Below are positions 49,310 through 58,008 of a stretch of 64,000 nucleotides of DNA, one piece after another; position 1 is the stretch's first letter, and each line of letters begins with the position of its first letter. A program made the position numbers and the translations under genes. A model generated the notes under the pieces. It was not told the DNA's origin. It saw nothing but the letters and a program-made list of their open reading frames with translations, and ran no database searches. The DNA is from Pandoraea pneumonica (GTDB taxonomy: Bacteria; Pseudomonadota; Gammaproteobacteria; Burkholderiales; Burkholderiaceae), in the NCBI RefSeq assembly GCF_902459645.1, contig NZ_CABPSK010000004.1, positions 372,001-436,000 on the forward strand, in the 5' to 3' direction.

Positions 49310-50047
49310 ATGTCCGTCATTACCCGCAATACCCAAGCTGCACCGCAAGTCTCGTCAGCTACCGCAAACCACGCGGCCAACGCCGACGACAATCTGCTGG
49401 ACTACCCCGCATTCGCCAATTTGCCGCCGGTCGAAGTTCGCCTGGCCGCCGCGCTCGACGCCATGCGCGAAGGCCGTCCCGTGATTCTCATGGACGATCT
49501 CGACCGCGAGAACGAAGCCGATCTGATCATCGCCGCCGAGAAGATTACGCCCGCCACCATGGCCATGCTGATTCGCGAATGCAGCGGCATCGTCTGCCTG
49601 TGCTTGCCCGACGAAACGCTGCGCCGCCTCGATCTGCCGCCGATGGTCGATCAGAACCAGAGCCGCTATGGCACCGCATTCACGGTGACGATCGAAGCCC
49701 GTCAGGGTGTCACGACCGGCGTGTCGGCCGTCGATCGCGTCACGACCATTCGTGCCGCCATCGCCGACGATGCCAAGCCGTCCGATCTGTCGCGCCCCGG
49801 CCATGTCTTCCCGCTGCGTGCCCAGCCGGGCGGCGTGCTCACGCGCCGCGGCCACACCGAAGGCTCGGTCGATCTGGCGATGCTCGCCGGTCTGAAGCCT
49901 GCCGCCGTGTTGTGCGAATTGATGAACCCGGATGGCACCATGACGCGCGGCGCCGACATCGAGCGCTTCGCCGAGTTGCACAACCTGCCGATCCTCACGA
50001 TCGACGAGTTGGCCACATACCGTCGCGATCAGGCGCAAGCGGCATAA
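49310..50047 (+). CDS. ribB: 3,4-dihydroxy-2-butanone 4-phosphate synthase
   Basis: A 245-residue enzyme that converts ribulose 5-phosphate to the 4-carbon precursor of riboflavin. All core motifs are there: the acidic loop [12 protein letters not shown] (~65-76), [46 protein letters not shown]. It ends after this domain and so lacks the GTP cyclohydrolase II half found in the bifunctional RibBA of many relatives. GAGGAG lies 6 bases before ATG 49310. It is under the FMN riboswitch. The N-terminal ~45 residues before the domain are not conserved. Confidence 0.95.
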   Translation: MSVITRNTQAAPQVSSATANHAANADDNLLDYPAFANLPPVEVRLAAALDAMREGRPVILMDDLDRENEADLIIAAEKITPATMAMLIRECSGIVCLCLPDETLRRLDLPPMVDQNQSRYGTAFTVTIEARQGVTTGVSAVDRVTTIRAAIADDAKPSDLSRPGHVFPLRAQPGGVLTRRGHTEGSVDLAMLAGLKPAAVLCELMNPDGTMTRGADIERFAELHNLPILTIDELATYRRDQAQAA

Positions 50048-50225
50048 GCGGCATTGAATGGGCATCGGCGGTCTTGCACGACACGATGCCCCTCACTGCG
50101 CGGCTTCCCCGCGCCCTCCAACCTGCGTCGACATTTCCCTCTAACGCGGTGATACACGGTCATGCGAAAGCGCTTCTATAATCGCCTGACATGCCTATCA
50201 TTATAAAAGTTACGAGGAAGACGTC

Positions 50226-50816
50226 ATGACGCAGAGTGCCCCCCATCTGAAACCCGTCAACGCCGACGCCGCTGCGGTACTTGCCCAGTGGGAAGCCGAC
50301 GAAGCCGCCGTTCGGGCGCGCGTCGAGCGCGACGGTCCGGCGCGCTATGGCGTGGCGACGCCCTCGGATGTGATTGGCCTGTCCGGCAACGAGATCTTTC
50401 AGGCGATGTTCGAGGGCAAGCTGCCCATGCCGCCGATCAGCGAGACGCTCGGGTTCATTGCCATGGACATTGCCGACGGTCACGCGGTGTTTCAGGGCAA
50501 GCCGGCGCTGCCGTACTACAACCCGCTCGGCTCGATCCACGGCGGCTGGTTCGCCACGCTGCTCGATTCGTGCGTCGCGTGCGCCATTCACTCGACGCTG
50601 CCCGCCGGGCGCAGCTACACCACGCTGGAACTCAAAACGAACATGGTGCGCGCCCTCACGCGCGACGTGCCGCTCGTGCGCGCCGAAGGCAAAGTGATTC
50701 AAGTTGGCCGCCAAGTGGGCATTGCCGAAGGCCGCATCGTCGGACCGGACGGCACGCTGTACGCTCACGCGACCACCACTTGCCTGATCTTCGATTTCCC
50801 GCCGCGAAAAGCGTAA
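50226..50816 (+). CDS. PaaI-type hotdog-fold thioesterase
   Basis: A 196-residue cytosolic acyl-CoA thioesterase of the hotdog fold. The central signature NPLGSIHGGWFATLLDSCVACAIHS (residues ~98-122, with the HGG turn and the following hot-dog helix) is diagnostic, followed by RSYTTLELKTNMVRAL and the last strands ending in TTTCLIFDF. The substrate is likely aryl- or acyl-CoA; not determinable. A 60-residue N-terminal extension precedes the fold. GAGGAAG is near ATG 50226. It is monocistronic with a terminator at 50841. Confidence 0.88.
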   Translation: MTQSAPHLKPVNADAAAVLAQWEADEAAVRARVERDGPARYGVATPSDVIGLSGNEIFQAMFEGKLPMPPISETLGFIAMDIADGHAVFQGKPALPYYNPLGSIHGGWFATLLDSCVACAIHSTLPAGRSYTTLELKTNMVRALTRDVPLVRAEGKVIQVGRQVGIAEGRIVGPDGTLYAHATTTCLIFDFPPRKA

Positions 50817-50840
50817 GCGCCCACACGGTTGCCGACATGA

Positions 50841-50877
50841 AAAAGCCCGCCGGAGGGGATCCCCCGGCGGGCTTTCT
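50841..50877. terminator. Bidirectional rho-independent terminator
   Basis: AAAGCCCGCCGG pairs with CCGGCGGGCTTT around a ~10-base loop. It lies between the convergent thioesterase and antiporter genes and can serve both. Confidence 0.9.
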
Positions 50878-50936
50878 CGTTAGCGATTCCGTTCAATCGT
50901 TACGGCGCGAAACGCTTCACGCCGTAACAAGGCAAT

Positions 50937-52736
50937 TTAGTGCGACGACCCGCCACCGCCATGCGGCCCGTTGCCTTGATCGGCGTCGGGTTGATGCTCC
51001 AGCGTTTCCTTGAGCGCGATTTGCAGCTTCGCGTGCATACGCACGAACCAGCTACGCATCACAATCGCCAGCACCACCGTCCCGGCGAGGATCAGCACGA
51101 TCATCTCGGTCGACGGCAGAATGCTGGCCGAGAGCGCCGCCACGAGCAGAATCACCCCAACCATCGCCGCAATCGGCAGAATCTCGGCGACCACGCGGCG
51201 CACTTGCAGTGTGTAGCGCCCGGTCAGGCTAGGCGGCACCGACAACTCGACGAGCAGCAGCGAGAGCGACTTGAGCTTGCGATACACCGCAATCAGGAAC
51301 GGCAGCGACAACACCAGCGCCCCGCCCCACACCACTGCGCTTTGCAGGCTTGGGTCACGCACCCACGGCGACATCAGTTCGGCCAGACGGCGGTAGAAGA
51401 ACGCGCCCCCGAGGAAAATCGTCACGACGAGCGCCAAATTGATCGCCACGCTCATCACAATGCGCCGCACGATTCCCACGATGGCTGCGCTATCCCCCGT
51501 AAGCTGAATGCTTTGCAGCCACTGCGTGTACTGCCCGAGCACATACGACAAACGCCCCGGCATCACGCGGCCCAACCAGCCAGTGAACGGGTCGGCACCA
51601 CGAATCAGATACGGCGTGAGCAGCGTCGTGATGACCGACACGGCCACGGCAATCGGGTATAGAAAGTCGCTCGTCACCTTCAGCGACAGGCCCAGCGAGG
51701 CGATGATGAACGAGAACTCACCGATCTGCGACAGGCCCATGCCCACGCGCATCGACGTGCGGCCGTCCTGCCCCGACATGAACGCACCCAGTCCGCACGA
51801 CACGATCTTGCCGACCACCACCGCCACCGTAATCACCAGAATCGGCACGATGTACGTGGTGAGCACATGCGGGTCGAGCAACAAGCCGATGGTCACGAAG
51901 AAGATCGCGCTGAACATGTCGCGCAGGGGGGCCACCAACCGCTCGATGGTGTGCAACTCCCGCGCCTCGGCCATGATCGCGCCGATGAGAAACGCGCCGA
52001 GCGCCACGCTGTAGCCCATCTGAATGACCAGCAGACAGAAGCCGAAGCACAGCCCGAGCACCACCACGAGCAGCATTTCGTCGCTCTTGAACTTCGCCAC
52101 GTAACCAAGAATGCGCGGCACGAGCAGAATGCCCACGACGAGCGACACGACCATGAACAGCAGCAGTTTGCCCAGCGTGAACGTCGCTTCGCCCGCATCG
52201 ACCGAGCCGCTGATGGCAATCCCCGAGAGCAGCGCGATCATGCCGATGGCGAGCACGTCTTCCACGATCAGCACACCGAAGATGAGCTGCGCAAAGCGCT
52301 CCTTCTTCATGCCGAGTTCGTCGAGTGCTTTCACGATGATGGTGGTCGACGAAATCGCGAGCATGGCCCCGAGGAAAATCGAGTCCATCGCATTCCAGCC
52401 GAAGAAGCGGCCGATCTCGTAACCGATCCAGAGCATCAGCACGATTTCAGTCAACGCGGCGACGAACGCCGTCACGCCCACGCGTGCGAGCTTGCGCAAA
52501 CTGAATTCCAGCCCCAGCGAGAACATCAGGAACACGACCCCGAGTTCGGCCAGAATGCCGATCGTCTTCTCGTCGTGTATGAGGGCAAACGGCGGTGTGT
52601 ACGGGCCGATGATCACGCCCGCCACGATATAGCCGAGCACGACCGGTTGCCGGAACCGGTTGAAGATGACCGTCACGATGCCTGCCAGCAGCATGATGAC
52701 GGCCAGGTCCTGAATGAAGTCGATGGCGTGATGCAT
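50937..52736 (-). CDS. CPA2-family cation:proton antiporter (Kef/YbaL-like)
   Basis: A 599-residue inner-membrane protein. The N-terminal ~390 residues are the Na+/H+ exchanger domain of CPA2: QPVVLGYIVAGVIIGP, GVVFLMFSLGLEFSLRKL, ISSTTIIVKALDELG, FGVLIVEDVLAIG, and GYSVALGAFLIGAIMAE. The C-terminal part has further hydrophobic spans (SVAINLALVVTIFLGGAFF, SAVVWGGALVLSLPFLIAVY, AAMVGVILLVAALSASIL) instead of the cytosolic KTN/TrkA-N domain of KefB/C, so it lacks the NAD(H)/glutathione gating module. It presumably exchanges K+ or Na+ for H+. ATG 52736 is chosen: GGAGAA lies 8 bases upstream, and the 113 codons of open frame before it are not conserved. Confidence 0.9.
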   Translation of the reverse strand: MHHAIDFIQDLAVIMLLAGIVTVIFNRFRQPVVLGYIVAGVIIGPYTPPFALIHDEKTIGILAELGVVFLMFSLGLEFSLRKLARVGVTAFVAALTEIVLMLWIGYEIGRFFGWNAMDSIFLGAMLAISSTTIIVKALDELGMKKERFAQLIFGVLIVEDVLAIGMIALLSGIAISGSVDAGEATFTLGKLLLFMVVSLVVGILLVPRILGYVAKFKSDEMLLVVVLGLCFGFCLLVIQMGYSVALGAFLIGAIMAEARELHTIERLVAPLRDMFSAIFFVTIGLLLDPHVLTTYIVPILVITVAVVVGKIVSCGLGAFMSGQDGRTSMRVGMGLSQIGEFSFIIASLGLSLKVTSDFLYPIAVAVSVITTLLTPYLIRGADPFTGWLGRVMPGRLSYVLGQYTQWLQSIQLTGDSAAIVGIVRRIVMSVAINLALVVTIFLGGAFFYRRLAELMSPWVRDPSLQSAVVWGGALVLSLPFLIAVYRKLKSLSLLLVELSVPPSLTGRYTLQVRRVVAEILPIAAMVGVILLVAALSASILPSTEMIVLILAGTVVLAIVMRSWFVRMHAKLQIALKETLEHQPDADQGNGPHGGGGSSH

Positions 52737-53188
52737 CCGATACGTTCTCCCCGCGGCGTGTTTCGCCGGTATTACTGTTCTTGACGACGCCCACGCGCCG
52801 CGCTGCAACCCGAAGGCCGCCGCGGCAACACAAGGCGTGATGCTTGATAAAGGTGGGACGCCGGCTGACTTCCCGCCGGCTTGATAGACGTTGCGCTCGG
52901 CCGCATTGGCGGATTTTTCCGCCGGACCGCCGGTTTGATGCATGCCCCGTTCGAATGCAGTGAACCGCGATCCGATACGCAAAGCACGGTGCAAAGCATG
53001 GTACAAACCGCGCGCCGACCCAATATACGCGATGGGCGGAGACGCGCGCAACCCATGATTGACGGGGCTCTTCACAAAAAATTCCCGTCGTATGCCACTT
53101 CCGATGAAATTTTTTTACTTGCGTTTTGTCGCGTCGCGCTGTGAAATATCACACAAATATCAATTGAATTTCACAGGAGTGCGTTTTC
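52737..53188. other. Divergent region between antiporter and DUF2848 operon
   Basis: No gene supported in 452 bp; open frames are extensions of the antiporter gene. The right ~110 bp is A+T-rich and holds the operon promoter and the inverted repeat at 53139-53176. Confidence 0.5.
53139..53176 (+). promoter_or_regulatory. Inverted repeat CTGTGAAAT...ATTTCACAG over the ribosome site
   Basis: CTGTGAAAT (53139-53147) is matched perfectly by ATTTCACAG (53168-53176) across a 20-bp A+T-rich spacer. The right arm overlaps the AGGAG ribosome binding site of the DUF2848 gene (ATG 53189). It may be the operator of the GntR protein encoded in the operon, or a mRNA stem that hides the ribosome site. Confidence 0.6.
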
Positions 53189-53875
53189 ATGAGTTCCCGT
53201 TTGTCGTTTGGGGTGCCGCAAGGTGGCGCATCCTCGTCGGTCGACGTACGTGTCGATTCGTTGATCATCGCCGGCTGGGCCGGGCGCGATCGCGATGCCG
53301 TCGAGCATCACATTGCCGAGTTGGCGGCGCTCGGCGTGCGCCGTCCGTCGACCACGCCGTGCTTTTACCGATTGGCCCCGGCCTTGCTCTCGCAGGACAA
53401 CGCCATCGACGTGGTCGGCCAAACCAGCAGCGGCGAAGCCGAATGCGTGCTGGTGCAAAGCGAGGCGGGATTGCTCGTGAGCGTGGGTTCCGACCACACC
53501 GACCGGGAAGTCGAAGCGTATGGCGTGACCGTATCGAAACAGGTTTGCGGCAAGCCCGTCGCGCGCACCGCGTGGCGCTTCGCCGACGTGGCCGATCACT
53601 GGGATCAGTTGGAACTGCGCTCGTGGGTCACGCGCGGCGGCGAGCGTCACCTGTATCAGGAAGGCACGGTGGCGGGCTTGCTTTCGCCGCAGGAATTGAT
53701 GGCGAAACTGGGCGCGAACGGCTTGCCTATTGGCGCGGCGATGTTCTGTGGCACACTCGCTGCCATTGGCGGTGTGGCCGGCGGCGAGGCATTCGAGATC
53801 GAATTGCGCGACCCGGTCCTCGACCGCGCCATCCGGCACCGCTACGCCACGCAGGCGCTGGCGATCGCCGACTGA
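53189..53875 (+). CDS. DUF2848 family protein
   Basis: A 228-residue protein of the uncharacterised DUF2848 family. Landmarks: LIIAGWAGRDRDAVEHHIAELAALGVRRPSTTPCFYRL (~27-62), SGEAECVLVQSEAGLLVSVGSDHTDREVEAYGV (~80-112), SKQVCGKPVARTAWR and a C-terminal IGAAMFCGTLAAIGGVAGGEAFEIELRDP. The last part resembles the ligand pocket of fumarylacetoacetate-hydrolase-like folds. No signal or membrane span. AGGAG stands 9 bases before ATG 53189. It is the first gene of a close operon with GntR and amidase genes, so it probably belongs to the catabolism of an amide or similar compound; the reaction is not known. Confidence 0.85.
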   Translation: MSSRLSFGVPQGGASSSVDVRVDSLIIAGWAGRDRDAVEHHIAELAALGVRRPSTTPCFYRLAPALLSQDNAIDVVGQTSSGEAECVLVQSEAGLLVSVGSDHTDREVEAYGVTVSKQVCGKPVARTAWRFADVADHWDQLELRSWVTRGGERHLYQEGTVAGLLSPQELMAKLGANGLPIGAAMFCGTLAAIGGVAGGEAFEIELRDPVLDRAIRHRYATQALAIAD

Positions 53876-53889
53876 TTTCCCCCGATTCG

Positions 53890-54573
53890 ATGCTCAACCA
53901 CACGCCCGACGTTTCCCTGTCTCCTGCCGCTGCGCCCGCCGACGGGCGCAGTCTCACCGAGCGCGCCTACGAGGCGATCAAGCACGACATCATCACCTTG
54001 CGCTTACGGCCGGGCGAGACGCTCAACGAGGCGCAATTGATGCAGTCGACGGGGCTCGGGCGCACGCCGGTGCATCAGGCCATGCACCGTTTGGCGCTCG
54101 AAGGGTTGCTCGTGATCCTGCCGCGCAAGGGCGCGATGGTCGCGCCGGTCTCGCTCAACGACGCGTTGGAAATCATCGACGTGCGCATGATCAACGAGAC
54201 TTACTGCGTCGAACTGGCCGCGCGCGCCGCGACACCGGGCGACCTCGCGGCCATCGAAGCGGTACTGGCGCGATCGCGCGCGGCGATTGCGTCGCGCGAT
54301 GTAGCGCAGATGATGGCCATCGACCGGGACTTCCATCTGGCCATCTCGCGCGCCTCGCGCAACCAGACGTTGGCCGAGTTGCTGCGCGGCCTGCACGAGC
54401 GCTCGCTGCGCTTCTGGTTTCTGGCGCTGTCGTCCCCGAGCCATCTGGAAGGCGTGTACGAGGAGCATCTCGAACTGTATGAAGCCTTGGCGGCACACGA
54501 CGCCGAGCGCGCACGCCGGGCGATTACCCGGCATATCGAAGAATTCCGCACCCATATTCTGAAAGCGATCTGA
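53890..54573 (+). CDS. GntR-family regulator, FadR/FCD subfamily
   Basis: A 227-residue repressor. The winged helix is at ~residues 22-90 (LTERAYEAIKHDIITLRLRPGETLNEAQLMQSTGLGRTPVHQAMHRLALEGLLVILPRKGAMV). The C-terminal FCD helical domain has the metal/ligand residues in DVRMINETYCVELAA, DRDFHLAISRASRN and HLELYEALAAHD. FCD regulators usually sense a carboxylic-acid intermediate of the pathway encoded beside them. It begins 14 bp after the DUF2848 stop and ends 2 bp before the amidase start. ATG 53890 has no strong ribosome site, so translation may depend on coupling. Confidence 0.9.
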   Translation: MLNHTPDVSLSPAAAPADGRSLTERAYEAIKHDIITLRLRPGETLNEAQLMQSTGLGRTPVHQAMHRLALEGLLVILPRKGAMVAPVSLNDALEIIDVRMINETYCVELAARAATPGDLAAIEAVLARSRAAIASRDVAQMMAIDRDFHLAISRASRNQTLAELLRGLHERSLRFWFLALSSPSHLEGVYEEHLELYEALAAHDAERARRAITRHIEEFRTHILKAI

Positions 54574-54575
54574 AC

Positions 54576-55961
54576 ATGAGCCACGACGCCATCGATCTGA
54601 AACGCCCCCTGTCCGAACTCGCCGCCGCCCTCGACAGCGGCCGCACCACCAGCCGTGCCCTGACCGAGCAAGCGCTGTCGCGCATTGCCGATCCGGCGGG
54701 TCAAGGCAACGTCGTCTTCACGCAAGTCGATGCCGACGCCGCACGCGCCGCCGCCGATGGCGCAGACGCCCTGCGCCGCGCTGGCGTGCGTCTGTCGCCG
54801 CTGATGGGCGTGCCGGTGTCCGTCAAAGATCTGTTCGATGTGGCCGGACAAGTCACGCGCGCCGGGTCCACGGTACTCGCCGACGCAGCACCAGCCACGC
54901 ACGACGCCCCGGCTGTGGCGCGTCTGCGTCAGGCGGGTGCGGTGATCGTTGGGCGCACCAATATGACCGAGTTCGCGTTTTCCGGGCTGGGTCTGAACCC
55001 GCACTACGGCACCCCGCGCTCGCCGTGGCAGCGCGAGACCGGCCACGTCGCTGGCGGCTCGTCGTCGGGTGCTGCGGCGTCCGTGGCCGATGGCATGGCA
55101 GCCGTCGGTCTGGGCACCGACACCGGCGGCTCGATCCGCATTCCGTCGGCGTTCTGCGGCCTGACCGGCTTCAAGCCGACGGCCTCGCGCACGCCGCGCG
55201 ATGGCGCCGTGCCGCTGTCGACCACGCTGGATTCGGTCGGACCGATCGGCCGCTCCGTCGACTGCTGCGCGTGGGTCGACGCCATTCTGTCGGGTCAGCC
55301 GGTCGTTGAAGCGCCTTCGGCCCCGCGCTCGCTCAAGGGCATGCGTTTTGGCGTGCTGACCAACTATGTGCTCGACGGCGCAGAACCGGCCGCCCTTGCC
55401 ATCTATGAGCGTGCACTCGCCACGCTGGCGAAAGCGGGCGCAACGCTCGTCGAATTCACGTTCGCCCCCTTCGACACGCTGCCGACGATCAACCGCTTCG
55501 GTTTTTCGCCGATTGAAGCGTTCGCATGGCATCGCAAGCTGCTGGCTGAGCGCGCCGATGGGTACGACCCGCGCGTGCTGGTCCGCATTCGCAAGGGCGA
55601 GCCCGCGAGCGCCGCCGACTATATCGACCTGATCGCCGCGCGAGCCGCGCTCATCGGGGCAGCGAACCCGGTTTGGCAGAGTTTCGACGCTGTGCTGTGC
55701 CCGACCGTGCCGCTCACGCCCCCGGCCATCGGCCCGCTGGAAGCCAGCGACGAGACCTTCACGGCGACCAATGCGCTGGTGCTGCGCAACCCCACGGCGA
55801 TCAATATGATCGACGGCTGCGCGTTCTCGCTGCCGTGTCAGGCGGCGGGAGAAGCGCCGATTGGCCTGATGGTGAGCGGTGCTGCGGGCGACGATGCCCG
55901 TCTGTTCCCGGTCGGCCGCGCCATCGAGCAGACGTTGCGCGGCGCCGGTCTGGGCCACTGA
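54576..55961 (+). CDS. Amidase-signature family amidohydrolase
   Basis: A 461-residue amidase. The Ser-cisSer-Lys triad is intact: Lys84 in VPVSVKDLFDV, the Ser cluster 162-164 in GGSSSG, and the nucleophile Ser186 in TDTGGSIRIPSAFCG. It hydrolyses an amide to a carboxylate and ammonia; the family also includes GatA, allophanate hydrolase and biuret hydrolase. It is not GatA of the Gat complex, because no gatB/gatC is near. The gene starts 2 bp after the GntR stop. The operon layout (DUF2848, GntR, amidase) points to a small catabolic pathway whose substrate is unknown. Confidence 0.9.
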   Translation: MSHDAIDLKRPLSELAAALDSGRTTSRALTEQALSRIADPAGQGNVVFTQVDADAARAAADGADALRRAGVRLSPLMGVPVSVKDLFDVAGQVTRAGSTVLADAAPATHDAPAVARLRQAGAVIVGRTNMTEFAFSGLGLNPHYGTPRSPWQRETGHVAGGSSSGAAASVADGMAAVGLGTDTGGSIRIPSAFCGLTGFKPTASRTPRDGAVPLSTTLDSVGPIGRSVDCCAWVDAILSGQPVVEAPSAPRSLKGMRFGVLTNYVLDGAEPAALAIYERALATLAKAGATLVEFTFAPFDTLPTINRFGFSPIEAFAWHRKLLAERADGYDPRVLVRIRKGEPASAADYIDLIAARAALIGAANPVWQSFDAVLCPTVPLTPPAIGPLEASDETFTATNALVLRNPTAINMIDGCAFSLPCQAAGEAPIGLMVSGAAGDDARLFPVGRAIEQTLRGAGLGH

Positions 55962-56208
55962 TCCCGGGGCCGGGGCGATGCCTCGGCCGGGTTCGGTGCC
56001 ACCTTTTCGGGAACCCTGCGCGTTTTGATAGCTCGCAGGAGAGGCAAACGTCCGCTTTTTGGGCAGAAAGTTCCGTAATTTTTCGTCTCACGCACGAATC
56101 GACGCGGGGTTACAATGCCAGCCCAAGTGCCCAACGCCCGCATCATACGGGCGTTTGCGAGCATCAGCGTGCCGTCTGTTATCCGATAGTCCACCCGCCC
56201 GAAGTGAC

Positions 56209-56721
56209 ATGAACGCTCAAATCGAACCGGCCCTGCGCCGCGAACGCTCGTTGTATTTCCTGCTCACCCTCGTCTGCCTGGCTTTGCTTGGCGGCGCGCT
56301 GTACTTCCAATACGTGTTGCACGAAGACCCCTGCCCGCTGTGCATTCTGGCGCGTTACGCGCTGGTGCTCATTGCGATCTTCGGGCTGGTCGGTGCGGTG
56401 TCGCGCGGTTGGGGCGGCATTCAGTTCGCGCGCGTGCTCGCGGCGTTGTCCGCGATTGGCGGCATGGCGGCGTCGGCCTATCTGATTTACGTGCAGGCCA
56501 ACCCGATGGTGAGTTGCGGCTACGACGTCGTCGAGGCGTTCGTCGACGCCCTGCCCACCTCGCGCATGCTGCCGCAGGTCTTCCAAGTGCAGGGGATGTG
56601 CCAGACCATGTACCCGCCGATTCTCGGCCTGACGCTGCCGATGTGGTCGCTCGCCGCGTTTGTCGTGATTTTCTTGGCGTTGGCGCTGCATCGTCCGCGC
56701 CGCGCGATTTCGTTGCGCTAA
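56209..56721 (+). CDS. dsbB: Disulfide bond formation protein DsbB
   Basis: A 170-residue, four-span inner-membrane protein that reoxidises DsbA and passes electrons to quinone. The first cysteine pair is Cys42/Cys45 ([13 protein letters not shown]) after TM1. The second pair is Cys103 and Cys131 in the long periplasmic loop ([11 protein letters not shown] ... QGMCQTMYP). The helical spans sit at ~16-36, ~47-65, ~72-95 and ~142-162. TACAAT at 56111-56116 may be its -10 box. It is monocistronic. Confidence 0.94.
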   Translation: MNAQIEPALRRERSLYFLLTLVCLALLGGALYFQYVLHEDPCPLCILARYALVLIAIFGLVGAVSRGWGGIQFARVLAALSAIGGMAASAYLIYVQANPMVSCGYDVVEAFVDALPTSRMLPQVFQVQGMCQTMYPPILGLTLPMWSLAAFVVIFLALALHRPRRAISLR

Positions 56722-56802
56722 GACGGTAGTTTTTGCTTCAGTACCGGGCCGCCGCTCAGGCGGCCCGTCTGCGCAGCAGGGGCATCAAGGGCATCAAAGG
56801 TC

Positions 56803-57798
56803 TCAGGGCCGCCCAGCCAATGTGGTGTCGCCCGCGCCATTCCCACCCATCCCTGCGCCAACGCCAACCGCGCCCGCCGCATCCAATTCCGTCGCCACTT
56901 CCGCCACACGCCGGCGCAGCCACGTCACTTCCGGGGCCGCGTGCGTCCGTTCGTGCCAAAGCTGATAGAAGCGCATCGGCGGGAACTGGAACGGCGACGG
57001 CAGCACGCGAATCGGCAAATAGCGCGCATAGTGCTGCGCAAACTGGCGACCGGTGGTGAACACCAGATCGGTGCGCATCAGCACGTACGGGACGAGCCCG
57101 AAATACGGCATCGTCATTTGAATGTTGCGCCGCAACCCCTGCTCCGCCAGACAGCCGTCGATGAAGCTCTGACGCTCCGCCACGTAAGGTGTGGGCGCCA
57201 GATGCGGCAGCTCCAGATAGTGCTTGAGCGAGATGCCCTTGTTGGCGAGCGGATGCTGCGCGCCGAGCATGCACACCACTTCGTCGTCGAACAGACGCGA
57301 CATATGCAGTTGCGGCGGCGGTTCGAGCCAGTTGCCGATCACGACGTCGAGCGAGCCGTTTTCCAGCGCCCCGGCGTAGTCGAATCCCGCGTTGATCGGC
57401 TGAACGTGCAATCGGGCCGACGGCGCGTCACGACGCAGCACTTCGGCAATATTGGGCAGGAAAACCGCGTCGAGATAGTCGGGCGCGCCCAGCCGGAAGG
57501 CCCGCGTGGTGGTCTGCGGGGCGAATTCCGTAGCGGGATGGGTAATCCGGTCGATGGCGGCGAGCGCGTCGGTGGCAAAGCCCAGCAATTCCCGGCCGCG
57601 CTCGGTGGCGACCATGCCGCTCTTGCCGCGCACCAGAATGGCGTCGCCGGTAATTTCGCGCAGGCGGCGCAGCGAGTTGCTCACGGCTGGTTGCGACTGC
57701 CCCAGCTTGAGCGCCGCGCGCGAGACACTTTGTTCGGTAAGCAGCGTATGGAGCACCCGCAGCAGGTAGGCGTCGATCTGTTCGCGGGGTCTTTGCAT
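56803..57798 (-). CDS. LysR-family transcriptional regulator (divergent from xdhABC)
   Basis: A 331-residue LTTR. The helix-turn-helix (LLTEQSVSRAALKLGQSQPAVSNSLRRLREITGDAILVR, residues ~19-57) and the linker lead into an effector domain (FRLGAPDYLDAVFLPNIAEVLRRDAPSARLHVQPIN...). This is the PcpR/NodD-like branch by pattern, with a Gly/Ala-rich tail. The ATG 57798 start is canonical. It is divergent from xdhA with ~210 bp between, so it probably controls the xanthine dehydrogenase operon. A palindromic CTGATATCAG lies at 57832-57841. The inducer is unknown; a purine or urate would fit. Confidence 0.9.
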   Translation of the reverse strand: MQRPREQIDAYLLRVLHTLLTEQSVSRAALKLGQSQPAVSNSLRRLREITGDAILVRGKSGMVATERGRELLGFATDALAAIDRITHPATEFAPQTTTRAFRLGAPDYLDAVFLPNIAEVLRRDAPSARLHVQPINAGFDYAGALENGSLDVVIGNWLEPPPQLHMSRLFDDEVVCMLGAQHPLANKGISLKHYLELPHLAPTPYVAERQSFIDGCLAEQGLRRNIQMTMPYFGLVPYVLMRTDLVFTTGRQFAQHYARYLPIRVLPSPFQFPPMRFYQLWHERTHAAPEVTWLRRRVAEVATELDAAGAVGVGAGMGGNGAGDTTLAGRP

Positions 57799-57831
57799 GG
57801 GGCTTGGGGGCTCGGTGGACGTATAAAACGT

Positions 57832-57841
57832 CTGATATCAG
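57832..57841. promoter_or_regulatory. Palindrome in the LysR-xdhA intergenic region
   Basis: CTGATATCAG is a perfect 10-bp palindrome 34 bp upstream of the LysR start and 168 bp upstream of xdhA. LTTRs bind dyads in the divergent region next to their gene, usually with T-N11-A spacing, so it is a candidate site only. Confidence 0.4.
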
Positions 57842-58008
57842 GGGGATGGGCCATAGTTTATGACAATGCCGCGTCATCGGGGCGACCGAATAGCCATCAT
57901 CATGGCCCCGAAATATTTACCTCCCGCGCCGGTGCTATCTTCGCCTCATCCCCATGCCGGAGCAGTCCCGGCACATCGACAACAATTCACTGCACTACAC
58001 TGAGAATC

